Source: Thermasporomyces sp040195635 (GTDB lineage Bacteria; Actinomycetota; Actinomycetes; Propionibacteriales; Actinopolymorphaceae). Taken from it: 64,000 bases of DNA. The position numbers and the translations under genes are program-made. The notes below the pieces were generated by a model. That model saw only the letters and a list, made by a program, of their open reading frames with translations. It had not been told where the DNA came from and did not search any database. This document shows, one piece after another, positions 57,166-64,000 of this stretch. Location of the stretch: assembly GCF_040195635.1 (NCBI RefSeq), contig NZ_JBEFTX010000019.1:94211-158210 (forward strand). Direction: 5' to 3'. How positions within the stretch are numbered: position 1 is the first letter of the stretch; every line of letters begins with the position of its first letter.

Positions 57166-57420
57166 AACAACCTGCTCTCCATCCGGTTCCTGGGGGAGCT
57201 GTTTCCGGACGCGCCCATCGTGCACGTCGTCCGGCATCCTGTGCAGGTGGCCGCGTCGCACCTGTTGCAAGAGAGGACCGGCGCGGGAGACCCGCTGCGG
57301 TGCGAGGATGGAGGAGGCAAGTCCTCCAAGGTGGTCCTGGCTCAGCACTCTCGCCGGCGGGCTTGGAGGGAAGTGGCAGCATGGCGCTTTTGTTCAGGTT
57401 CGACCGGATGGCCACAATGA
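57166..57420 (+). pseudogene. Sulfotransferase-like remnant
   Basis: In one frame the sequence reads NNLLSIRFLGELFPDAPIVH followed by VVRHPVQVAASHLLQER, matching the PAPS-binding middle part of sulfotransferases (FPDA-x-xIHxVR-x-P-x-x-VAxS). The aspartate usual in VRDP is a histidine here. Neither the N-terminal P-loop nor the C-terminal half is present, so it is a fragment. Confidence 0.5.
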
Positions 57421-57983
57421 CGGCCGAACTCTACGACGAGCTCGTCCGTCGGCTGGAAGACAGGGGCGCGGGTGCGCCACCGGGCCGTCTTTACCACGTC
57501 GCCTACGGACCCCTGGACCGGCTGAAAGTCGCCGATGTCTGGGAATCGCCCCAACAGCTCCAGGAGTTCGGCAAGACGCTCCTGCCGACAGCCGAGGAGC
57601 TCGAGGTCGTCCTGTGGGAGCCCGATGTCAACCGCGTGTTCGACATCATCAGGCCACCACGGACAGACGTCGAGGGACCGCCGCGTCTCCTGGTGAGGTT
57701 CGATCCGCCGGGACTGAACGCAGGACAGTACAAAGAGATCCGCAAACGCCTCGACGAAGCCGGACTCGGCGCACCGCCTGAGCGGCTCTACCACGTCTGC
57801 TATCGCGAGGATGACCAACTCCGCCTCATGTCTGTATGGCAGAGCGAAGAGGCGCTCCGCGCCTTCTACGACCGGATCGTCCGCATCACCGCCGATCTCG
57901 GGATCCGTGAAGTCCCACGAACGACGCTCGAGATCGAGGAAGTGCATCACATCATCGACGGGTCAGCTCCTCACTCACGCTGA
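57381..57983 (+). CDS. Internally duplicated alpha/beta-barrel protein
   Basis: Protein of 200 aa from ATG 57381 with no recognised family. It consists of two similar halves of about 90 residues. The first has LLFRFDRMATMTAELYDELV, RGAGAPPGRLYHVAYGPLDR and VADVWESPQQLQEF. The second has LLVRFDPPGLNAGQYKEIRK, GLGAPPERLYHVCYREDDQL and LMSVWQSEEALRAF. The pattern fits a fused dimeric ferredoxin-like (ABM-type) fold. It stands alone and converges on the LuxR-type regulator gene. Confidence 0.75.
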   Translation: MALLFRFDRMATMTAELYDELVRRLEDRGAGAPPGRLYHVAYGPLDRLKVADVWESPQQLQEFGKTLLPTAEELEVVLWEPDVNRVFDIIRPPRTDVEGPPRLLVRFDPPGLNAGQYKEIRKRLDEAGLGAPPERLYHVCYREDDQLRLMSVWQSEEALRAFYDRIVRITADLGIREVPRTTLEIEEVHHIIDGSAPHSR

Positions 57984-58013
57984 CTGCCGACATGCAAGGA
58001 CGTGTCGCGGGGG

Positions 58014-59021
58014 CTATGCCCAGCCCCGTTCACGCGCTTCCACTCCCGCCTGGAACCGGGTCGACGCGTTGAGTTCGCGCATGAGCCGTTGGATGTGCCG
58101 TTGCGTCGTCCGCAGACTGCTGTCGAGGGAGCGAGCGATGTTGGTGTCGGTGAGCCCTGCCGACAGGCAGAGCAGCAACGCGGCGGTGGTCTCGTCGGGT
58201 TGGCTCGGGTAGCCCGGATGCTCATCACCGGGTACGAACGACCGCAGGGGGACCGCCCGCTCCCACTCGGACTCGAAGAGAGCGACCAGTGCGTCGAAGA
58301 GATCGCAGGGATGGACCACCAGCGCGGCCTCGACCTGGTTGCGCCCCGTGTGCACGGGAACGAACGCCTGCCGGTCGTCGACGATGATCAGCTTCACCGG
58401 GAGGTCCGGGCGTACACGCGCCTGCTCGCCGTGCTCGCATCCCGCCCGGATGTCACTGCCGGCGCGGCCGGGCCACGTCAGCGCCTCCGGCGTGTAGATG
58501 ACGCGATAGGTGACACCTTCGGCGAGCCGTCGTACCTCTGTCGACCTGCCGGAGCCCGGACGCATCGCGTAGGGCGGCCGGTCGAAGCCTCGAAGCTGCA
58601 CCCGTGCGGTCTCCTGGAAATGGAGGACGCGGCTGATGATGTTGTCCGTTCCGGTGATGACCTCGATCAGTTCGGCGGGGTGGATGTGGCGGGAGGACTC
58701 GCGGAACGCCGCCAGAAGCTCGTGGCTGGATTGGCGGGCCTGCCGGAGTTGCTCGTCGTGTCGGGCGATCAGGGGGTCGAGTGCGATGTCCGGTGCCACC
58801 GCGAGGTAACGCGGCTCCGCACCTGGTAGCCGGTTGGCCAACCCCCGCCGGACCAGATGGTGAGCGGCATGGTCGGCTTCCTGCTCCGAGATGCCCACGT
58901 GGCCAGCCAACTCGGTCGCGGTCGAACGGGGATTGTTGATGAGGGCCGTGTAGAGCGCCGTCTCCGTCGCTGTGAGCCCGAGGACCTCGAACATCTCTCT
59001 CCGATCCGGACTGGCGGACAT
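58014..59021 (-). CDS. TrmB-like/LuxR-type transcriptional regulator
   Basis: Regulator of 335 aa from ATG 59021. An N-terminal winged helix of TrmB type (about 10-70: FEVLGLTATETALYTALINN and STATELAGHVGISEQEADHA) is followed by a phospholipase-D-like middle segment. A LuxR-type helix-turn-helix ends the protein (about 270-325: LLLCLSAGLTDTNIARSLDS, LRTTQRHIQRLMRELNASTR). It diverges from the large subtilase gene and may control it. A perfect TGGCGGA/TCCGCCA repeat covers its start codon. Confidence 0.87.
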   Translation of the reverse strand: MSASPDRREMFEVLGLTATETALYTALINNPRSTATELAGHVGISEQEADHAAHHLVRRGLANRLPGAEPRYLAVAPDIALDPLIARHDEQLRQARQSSHELLAAFRESSRHIHPAELIEVITGTDNIISRVLHFQETARVQLRGFDRPPYAMRPGSGRSTEVRRLAEGVTYRVIYTPEALTWPGRAGSDIRAGCEHGEQARVRPDLPVKLIIVDDRQAFVPVHTGRNQVEAALVVHPCDLFDALVALFESEWERAVPLRSFVPGDEHPGYPSQPDETTAALLLCLSAGLTDTNIARSLDSSLRTTQRHIQRLMRELNASTRFQAGVEARERGWA

Positions 59022-59053
59022 CCGCCAACAGCCACATATCCGCCGTCTGGCGG
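59012..59053. promoter_or_regulatory. GGCGG/CCGCC palindromes over regulator start
   Basis: TGGCGGA-CA-TCCGCCA (59012-59027) is a perfect inverted repeat whose centre contains the ATG (complement) of the LuxR-type gene. A second, CCGCC-GTCT-GGCGG (59040-59053), lies 12 bp upstream. Either autoregulatory operators or an mRNA hairpin with the start codon in its loop would fit. Confidence 0.5.
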
Positions 59054-59213
59054 TCTTGTGCCGTCCGAGAGTACGGCGGGATAGTAGCGCCACGGACGAT
59101 CAACGGCGGCGTAGCCGGCTCTCGGTGACAGATCGTCCTCCTCACCCGCGGCCGAATTCCACCCTCCACTCCCCGGTTCCGGGGTTGCGCTGTGCCAGGA
59201 CCAAGGAGCGTCC

Positions 59214-62200
59214 ATGAGACAACCATCCGGACTGTTCGGCGCGAGGGCGGGGATAGCCGGCCTGGCTGTCGTGGCGCTGCTCGTCTCCGGTGCCGCGGGT
59301 GCCGCCAGCTCAGCGCGCGCCACCAGCGCCACCAGCGCCACCAGCGCCACCAGCGGCGTCGGCGCGGCGGGTGCCGTCAGTGAACGTGCTGCCAGTGCGA
59401 CCAACGCGAGCGCCGCACCCGCGCCGGCAGCAGTTGGTGCCGCCCCCCAGAGCGCCCAGGTGCCCGCACCCGCCGTCGGAACGCCGGTGAACGAGGTCAC
59501 GCTGATCAGCGGTGACCGGGTGAGTGTCGGCGTCGCTCCCGACGGCAGGCCCGCGATTCGCGGCATCACTCCCGCGGCGCGCGCTGGCCAGCCACCGGTG
59601 GCGTTCCAGACGCTGAAGCACGGCGAGGAGTTGTACGTCGTACCGTCCGACGCGACCGCGCTCATCGCCGACCGTCGGCTGGACCTGGGCCTGTTCGACG
59701 TCGGCTACCTGGCAGCCAACGGCTACGCCGACGGCCGGAGCACCCACCTTCCGGTGATCCTTCGGTATCCGGCGTCGACCTGGCGGACGACCGTGCCCGC
59801 GCGAGCTGAGGCCCTGCCGGCCAGTGCGCGACGGCGCACTCTGGAAAGTGTCCACGCGGTCGCGGTCGATGTGGAGAAGGAGCGGGCGACGACGTTCTGG
59901 TCGGCCGTGGTGGCGTCAGCGAAGCAGGCGGGGCAGGGATCGCCGTCCACGCTGCGTGGTGGTCTCGCCAGCATCTGGCTCGACCGCAAGGTGCATGCGG
60001 ATCTCGACCGGAGCGTGCCGCAGATCGGCGCACCGGACGCGTGGGCAGCCGGTTTCGACGGCACCGGGGTCACGGTCGCCGTTCTCGACAGCGGCATCGA
60101 TGCCGAGCATCCCGACCTCGCCGGCAAGGTGATCGAGCAACAGAACTTCACGACCGAGGCCGACCCTGCCGACCACCTGGGCCACGGCACACACACGGCC
60201 TCGACCGTCGCAGGAACCGGCGATGCGTCGGAGGGGAGATACCGGGGCGTCGCGCCCGGCGCTGACCTGCTGAACGCCAAGGTGGTCGACGACGACGGGT
60301 CAGGCAACTTCTCCTGGGTGATCGACGGCATGGAATGGGCCGTCGACCACGATGCCCGGGTCGTGAGCATGAGCCTCAGCGGCGACCCGACGGACGGGAC
60401 GGACCCGCTGAGCCAGGCGGTCGACAACCTGACCGCTACCTCGGGGGCGTTGTTCGTCATCGCGGCCGGCAACAGAGGTTCAGCCGCACAGACGATCGGT
60501 GCGCCGGGGGCCGCGGACTCCGCACTGACCGTGGCCGCGGTCGACCGGTCCGATGCGGTGGCGTCGTTCTCCAGTCGTGGTCCGCGAGCCGGCGACCGCG
60601 GTCTGAAGCCGGACATCGCCGCACCCGGTGTCGGCATCGTCGCCGCGCGGGCCAACGACACGACGCAGGGCACCCCGGTCAACGACTTCTACACCAGCCT
60701 CTCCGGAACCTCGATGGCGACGCCGCACGTGGCCGGTGCCGCCGCGATCCTCGCCCAGCAACACCCGGACTGGACCGCGCCGCGGCTCAAGCACGCCTTG
60801 ATGAGTACGGCCAAAGCCGGCAACTCCACCGCCTACGAGCAGGGCACCGGGCGGGTCGACCTTGCTCGCGCGGTCGGCCAGGGCGTGTACGCCGACGGCA
60901 GCCTCGACTTCGGGCACGTGGCCTACCCGCAGGCAGATCCGATCTCGAGGGCCCTCACCTATACGAACATCACGGCGAAACCGGTGACGTTGACACTGCT
61001 CCCCGAACTTCGTGCGTACGACGGCGGGCCCGCGCCCACCGGAACGCTCACGCTCGACCGGACGACCGTCGTCGTCCCGGCGCATGGAAGCGTGGGCATC
61101 AGCGCCAGACTCGATCCCCGCAAGGTGATCGGCGGCGGTGCGTACCAGGGAACAGTCCGCGCGACCGACGCGAACGCGGAGACTCGCCTCACCACGACGA
61201 TCGGGATCTACAACGCGCCAGCCACGGCGACCCTCACCGTTTCGACCAACGCGCCGACCGGCGCCACCCAGGTGCGGGTGGGTCGACCGCTCGTCGTACG
61301 GATGGACGGCCGGGAGGACCTCGACGACGGCCCGGTCTACCTGCCGGGCGACTCCGGCACGGTCACGCTCGCCAAAGGCCCCTACATGGTGGCCACCAGC
61401 GTCAGCTGGAAGGACGTCGACGGCGAGTGGAACCACGCCCTCCCGATCGCCCCACAGGTCGACCTCTCCGCCGACACCAGGGTCAGCTTCGACCTGCAGA
61501 AGGCGAAGAAGCTCACCGTCGAGACGCCGAGACCGACTGAGAGCTACGACGCTTGGATGGGGTACCAGCGCATCGATGCGCGCAAGCGGTGGCACGTGGA
61601 AGGGGACGTCGACGCCGCCTACGGCGCCCAGAACTACTGGATGCTGCCGACCGGGAAGGTCACCCAGGGCACGTTCGGCTCGGTCAGCCAGCACCTTCGT
61701 GGCGAGCCGTTGATCCGCATGACGGCAGTTGGGCAACCCGGCCGGTTGAACCCCGCGTACCAGGGCGTCGACCCGAAGTATCCGAAGCTGGACGGGCATC
61801 ATGACCTGCAGTTGGTCAACGCCGGCAACGGTCTTCCCGACGACTTCGCGGGGGTCGACGTTCGCGGCAAGCTCGTCCTGCTGTCGTTGGACGACATCTG
61901 CCAGGACACCTGCTCCGCCGACGCCCTCGACCGGGTGACCACCGCCGCGAACGCCGGTGCGGCCGCGGTCGTCGGTTTCGGTGCGAGCGGTCGGGCATTT
62001 CTCGACGCCACGCGACAGTGGCCGGTCTACCCCATTCCCACCCTCAGCCTGCCCGCCGACGAGGGACGTGCGCTCGTCCGTACTCTGCAGTCCGCGCACG
62101 ACAAGATCATCGTCAAGACCGTGGGCAGTGCCGAGAGTACGTACGTCTATGCGCTGAAGTTCTATGCGGACAAGGTGTCCGGCGATCCGGACCACAAGGT

Positions 62201-63335
62201 CGACAGCCACGACCTCTACCGGATCGACAACCGGATCCACGCCGACCAGCCGGTACAGGTGACCTCCGAGTGGGCCGCCCAACGGGCCGGCGAGATCGTC
62301 GGCACCGCCCACTCCGTCGCGTTGGCGTCTTCGGCTCCGCGGTCGCGGACGGAATACGTCGGGCCGCTCAGCGACACGATGCTCTGGCAGCGGCAGACCA
62401 TCTACGGCGATGGTCCGCGGCAGGAAGCGATCGACCTTTTCGACCGACCGGGTAGGAGAACCGAGACCTGGGGATCATCACCGCTGGTGCCCGGGGTCAG
62501 CAGGTTCGCCAGCGATGTGCAGGCCCTCGGCAACGCGGTGCCGGTGTTCGGCGTCGACGCGACGTTCTGTCCAGCATGTCGTACGGTCGACACGTTCACG
62601 CCGATGTTCAATCTCACCGACAGCGAGACGAACCATCTGGGCGACATCACGTGGTACCTCAGCCCGGACCTCCAAGGAGGCGACGCCAGCTACGAACAGC
62701 ACCTCTACCGGGGAGCGGAAGAGGTGCCCCTCGAGATCGGCACGTTCTTCCTGGGCTGCCTGTTCTTCTGCATCGAGATTCCCATACCCACCTACGAACT
62801 GCCCGCGGGGGAGTCGACGTACCGCTACACGCTGAGCTACGCCGACCTCTATCCCGGCACCCTTTACGCCAGGAACGTCGACACCGCCTGGACCTTCTCC
62901 TCGAGCCGTGCGTCCGGGGCGACCTCGCCGGAATACCGCTGCTGGGGCCAACTTCTCATCGGAGGTGACCCGAACGCACCATGCGAGGCCGAACACCTGC
63001 TCTATCTGAGATACGGCCTCGACCTCGACTCTGACAACACGCGGCCGGCAAGCAGCACCCACGCGATCACGATCAGCGGTTACCACGGTGCGCAGGTTGA
63101 CCCCGAGCCCCGACTCACGTCCGTCGAGCTGTCGGTGACCTTCGACGATGGTGAGCACTGGCAGCGGGTGGCGACGTCAGAGCTCGGCCGCAACACCTAC
63201 CGCGCCGTGATCACCCACCCGCCACTTCACCAGACCAGCGGAGCCGTTGGTATTCGTGCGTACGCCGAGGACGCGGAGGGCAACACGATCGAGCAGACCA
63301 TCTCCCGCGCCTACGGCCTCGATGCCGGCGCCTAG
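59214..63335 (+). CDS. Secreted subtilisin-like serine protease (S8)
   Basis: Large exported protease, 1,373 aa. A Sec signal (AGIAGLAVVALLVSGAAGA) is followed by an Ala/Ser/Thr tract including an ATS repeat. A propeptide-like region (about 85-270) precedes the S8 catalytic domain with D292 (VAVLDSGID), H324 (GHGTHTA) and S500 (GTSMATPHVAG), and the oxyanion asparagine in AAGNRG. A PA-like insertion lies beyond (about 865-965: GKLVLLSLDD, AAAVVGFGASGR), and the C-terminal third is beta-rich. The triad is complete. It diverges from the TrmB/LuxR-type regulator gene. Confidence 0.94.
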   Translation: MRQPSGLFGARAGIAGLAVVALLVSGAAGAASSARATSATSATSATSGVGAAGAVSERAASATNASAAPAPAAVGAAPQSAQVPAPAVGTPVNEVTLISGDRVSVGVAPDGRPAIRGITPAARAGQPPVAFQTLKHGEELYVVPSDATALIADRRLDLGLFDVGYLAANGYADGRSTHLPVILRYPASTWRTTVPARAEALPASARRRTLESVHAVAVDVEKERATTFWSAVVASAKQAGQGSPSTLRGGLASIWLDRKVHADLDRSVPQIGAPDAWAAGFDGTGVTVAVLDSGIDAEHPDLAGKVIEQQNFTTEADPADHLGHGTHTASTVAGTGDASEGRYRGVAPGADLLNAKVVDDDGSGNFSWVIDGMEWAVDHDARVVSMSLSGDPTDGTDPLSQAVDNLTATSGALFVIAAGNRGSAAQTIGAPGAADSALTVAAVDRSDAVASFSSRGPRAGDRGLKPDIAAPGVGIVAARANDTTQGTPVNDFYTSLSGTSMATPHVAGAAAILAQQHPDWTAPRLKHALMSTAKAGNSTAYEQGTGRVDLARAVGQGVYADGSLDFGHVAYPQADPISRALTYTNITAKPVTLTLLPELRAYDGGPAPTGTLTLDRTTVVVPAHGSVGISARLDPRKVIGGGAYQGTVRATDANAETRLTTTIGIYNAPATATLTVSTNAPTGATQVRVGRPLVVRMDGREDLDDGPVYLPGDSGTVTLAKGPYMVATSVSWKDVDGEWNHALPIAPQVDLSADTRVSFDLQKAKKLTVETPRPTESYDAWMGYQRIDARKRWHVEGDVDAAYGAQNYWMLPTGKVTQGTFGSVSQHLRGEPLIRMTAVGQPGRLNPAYQGVDPKYPKLDGHHDLQLVNAGNGLPDDFAGVDVRGKLVLLSLDDICQDTCSADALDRVTTAANAGAAAVVGFGASGRAFLDATRQWPVYPIPTLSLPADEGRALVRTLQSAHDKIIVKTVGSAESTYVYALKFYADKVSGDPDHKVDSHDLYRIDNRIHADQPVQVTSEWAAQRAGEIVGTAHSVALASSAPRSRTEYVGPLSDTMLWQRQTIYGDGPRQEAIDLFDRPGRRTETWGSSPLVPGVSRFASDVQALGNAVPVFGVDATFCPACRTVDTFTPMFNLTDSETNHLGDITWYLSPDLQGGDASYEQHLYRGAEEVPLEIGTFFLGCLFFCIEIPIPTYELPAGESTYRYTLSYADLYPGTLYARNVDTAWTFSSSRASGATSPEYRCWGQLLIGGDPNAPCEAEHLLYLRYGLDLDSDNTRPASSTHAITISGYHGAQVDPEPRLTSVELSVTFDDGEHWQRVATSELGRNTYRAVITHPPLHQTSGAVGIRAYAEDAEGNTIEQTISRAYGLDAGA
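59319..59354 (+). repeat. Four 9-bp tandem repeats in protease leader
   Basis: GCCACCAGC occurs four times in perfect tandem and encodes ATS repeats just after the predicted signal peptide of the subtilase. Confidence 0.95.
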
Positions 63336-63358
63336 GCCGGACAGTGGCTCTTTGCCGG

Positions 63359-64000
63359 TTACCCGGCCACGACGATGGTGACGGTGGAGCCTTGTGGTAG
63401 CTGTTCGCCGGCGCCCGGGTCCTGCGCGATGACTGTGCCTGGCGGGACGTCGGAGGTCCGCTGCTTCATCGTCCGCACCCTGAATCCGGCCTGGCTCAGC
63501 GCTGCCTCTGCGTCGTCTTCGTTCTGTTGGACGACGTCGGGCACGGGGACCAGCGCGGGGGTGTAGTAGAGGGTGACCGTCGAGCCGGCCTCGACGCTGC
63601 TCCCTTCGGCGGGGTCGACCGCGGTGACGGTGCCGGGGGCCTCGGAGGACCGGGGATCCTCGACCGTGTCGACGTTGAAGCCCTGGGACTCCAGCATCGC
63701 CTGTGCCTGGGCGACCTGTGATCCGATCAGGCCACCCGGCACCGTGACCTGCGGCTTGCCGCCGGAGATCGCGATGGTGACGGTGGAGCCTCGTTGGCGA
63801 CGCTCGCCGGCGGTCGGGGTCTGCTCGATGACCGTTCCGCGTGGCACATCGGCGGACTCCTGCTCCACCTGCCTGACCTTGAAGCCGGCGTCTTCTAGTC
63901 GTGCTTCGGCGACTGCTTGGCTTTCGCCGAGGACTTCGGGGACTTCGATGAGGCCGCTGGAGTAGTAGACGGTGATGGTGGAGCCTTCGGGGGCGGGGGT
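63359..64000 (-). CDS. PASTA-repeat protein, C-terminal part (likely Ser/Thr kinase)
   Basis: The gene runs off the window end; the visible 213 residues are the C terminus. Three complete PASTA repeats are present (VPEVLGESQAVAEARLEDAG to ISGG; VPGGLIGSQVAQAQAMLESQ to YYTP; VPVPDVVQQNEDDAEAALSQ to VVAG), preceded by the end of a fourth (GSTITVYYSSG). PASTA domains bind muropeptides or lipid II outside the cell, most often on PknB-type kinases or PBP2x-like transpeptidases. The kinase assignment is an inference because no catalytic domain is in view. It converges on the subtilase gene. Confidence 0.9.
   Translation of the reverse strand, partial: TPAPEGSTITVYYSSGLIEVPEVLGESQAVAEARLEDAGFKVRQVEQESADVPRGTVIEQTPTAGERRQRGSTVTIAISGGKPQVTVPGGLIGSQVAQAQAMLESQGFNVDTVEDPRSSEAPGTVTAVDPAEGSSVEAGSTVTLYYTPALVPVPDVVQQNEDDAEAALSQAGFRVRTMKQRTSDVPPGTVIAQDPGAGEQLPQGSTVTIVVAG

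Overview
The window is high-GC DNA read almost wall to wall as protein, with GTG and TTG starts, GGAGG-type ribosome sites, twin-arginine lipoprotein signals, a MtrAB/LpqB-like two-component operon and a PASTA-repeat surface protein. That profile fits a filamentous or soil actinobacterium rich in sugar catabolism (Actinopolymorpha, Kribbella or Jiangella would all fit; the sequence alone does not fix the genus). No rRNA, tRNA, CRISPR array, transposase or prophage gene was seen.

Left end (1-14.6 kb). The 5'-truncated metH is followed by a response regulator / histidine kinase / GerMN-lipoprotein operon and a GNAT acetyltransferase. A minus-strand unit then runs TetR, sodium:solute symporter, AGE-family epimerase and ceramidase-like hydrolase, with four perfectly spaced 13-bp repeats upstream of the symporter. 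Next come a small membrane protein, a methyltransferase with a palindromic operator region, and a CsbD stress protein closed by a strong hairpin.

Centre-left (14.7-33.2 kb). This accessory region holds four oligopeptide-type (SBP_bac_5) lipoproteins and three phytanoyl-CoA-dioxygenase-family (PhyH) genes, one of them 5'-truncated, but no ABC permease or ATPase gene. A MocR-type regulator diverges from a tightly packed five-gene unit (Gfo/Idh oxidoreductase, cupin, SBP, NAD-epimerase, PhyH). A sulfatase and an AraC regulator sit beside the other SBP and PhyH genes. A truncated DUF262 (GmrSD-like) gene lies next to a 29-bp nested inverted repeat.

Centre (33.2-50.6 kb). A SHOCT membrane protein, an aminoglycoside-phosphotransferase-fold kinase, an MFS exporter diverging from its MarR regulator, and a methyltransferase lead into a carbohydrate block. 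The block has a rhamnonate-dehydratase-like enolase, a secreted (alpha/alpha)6-type protein, an N-terminal-HTH AraC regulator whose C-terminal beta-sandwich is shared with the neighbouring frameshifted secreted hydrolase, and a seven-gene overlapping operon. The operon contains an oxidoreductase, VOC protein, sugar-acid dehydratase, 2-hydroxyacid dehydrogenase, lactonase-like amidohydrolase, ABM protein and FAH-family protein, which together look like a non-phosphorylative sugar oxidation pathway.

Right end (50.6-64 kb). A uridine-kinase-like P-loop protein and the KtrA/KtrB potassium system are interspersed with decayed genes (ABC exporter, CBS protein, RCK protein, sulfotransferase). Beyond these are an ankyrin-repeat protein whose ribosome site lies inside a predicted hairpin, a GntR regulator, an internally duplicated small protein, a TrmB/LuxR regulator beside a large secreted subtilase, and the 3' end of a PASTA-repeat protein that continues out of the window.
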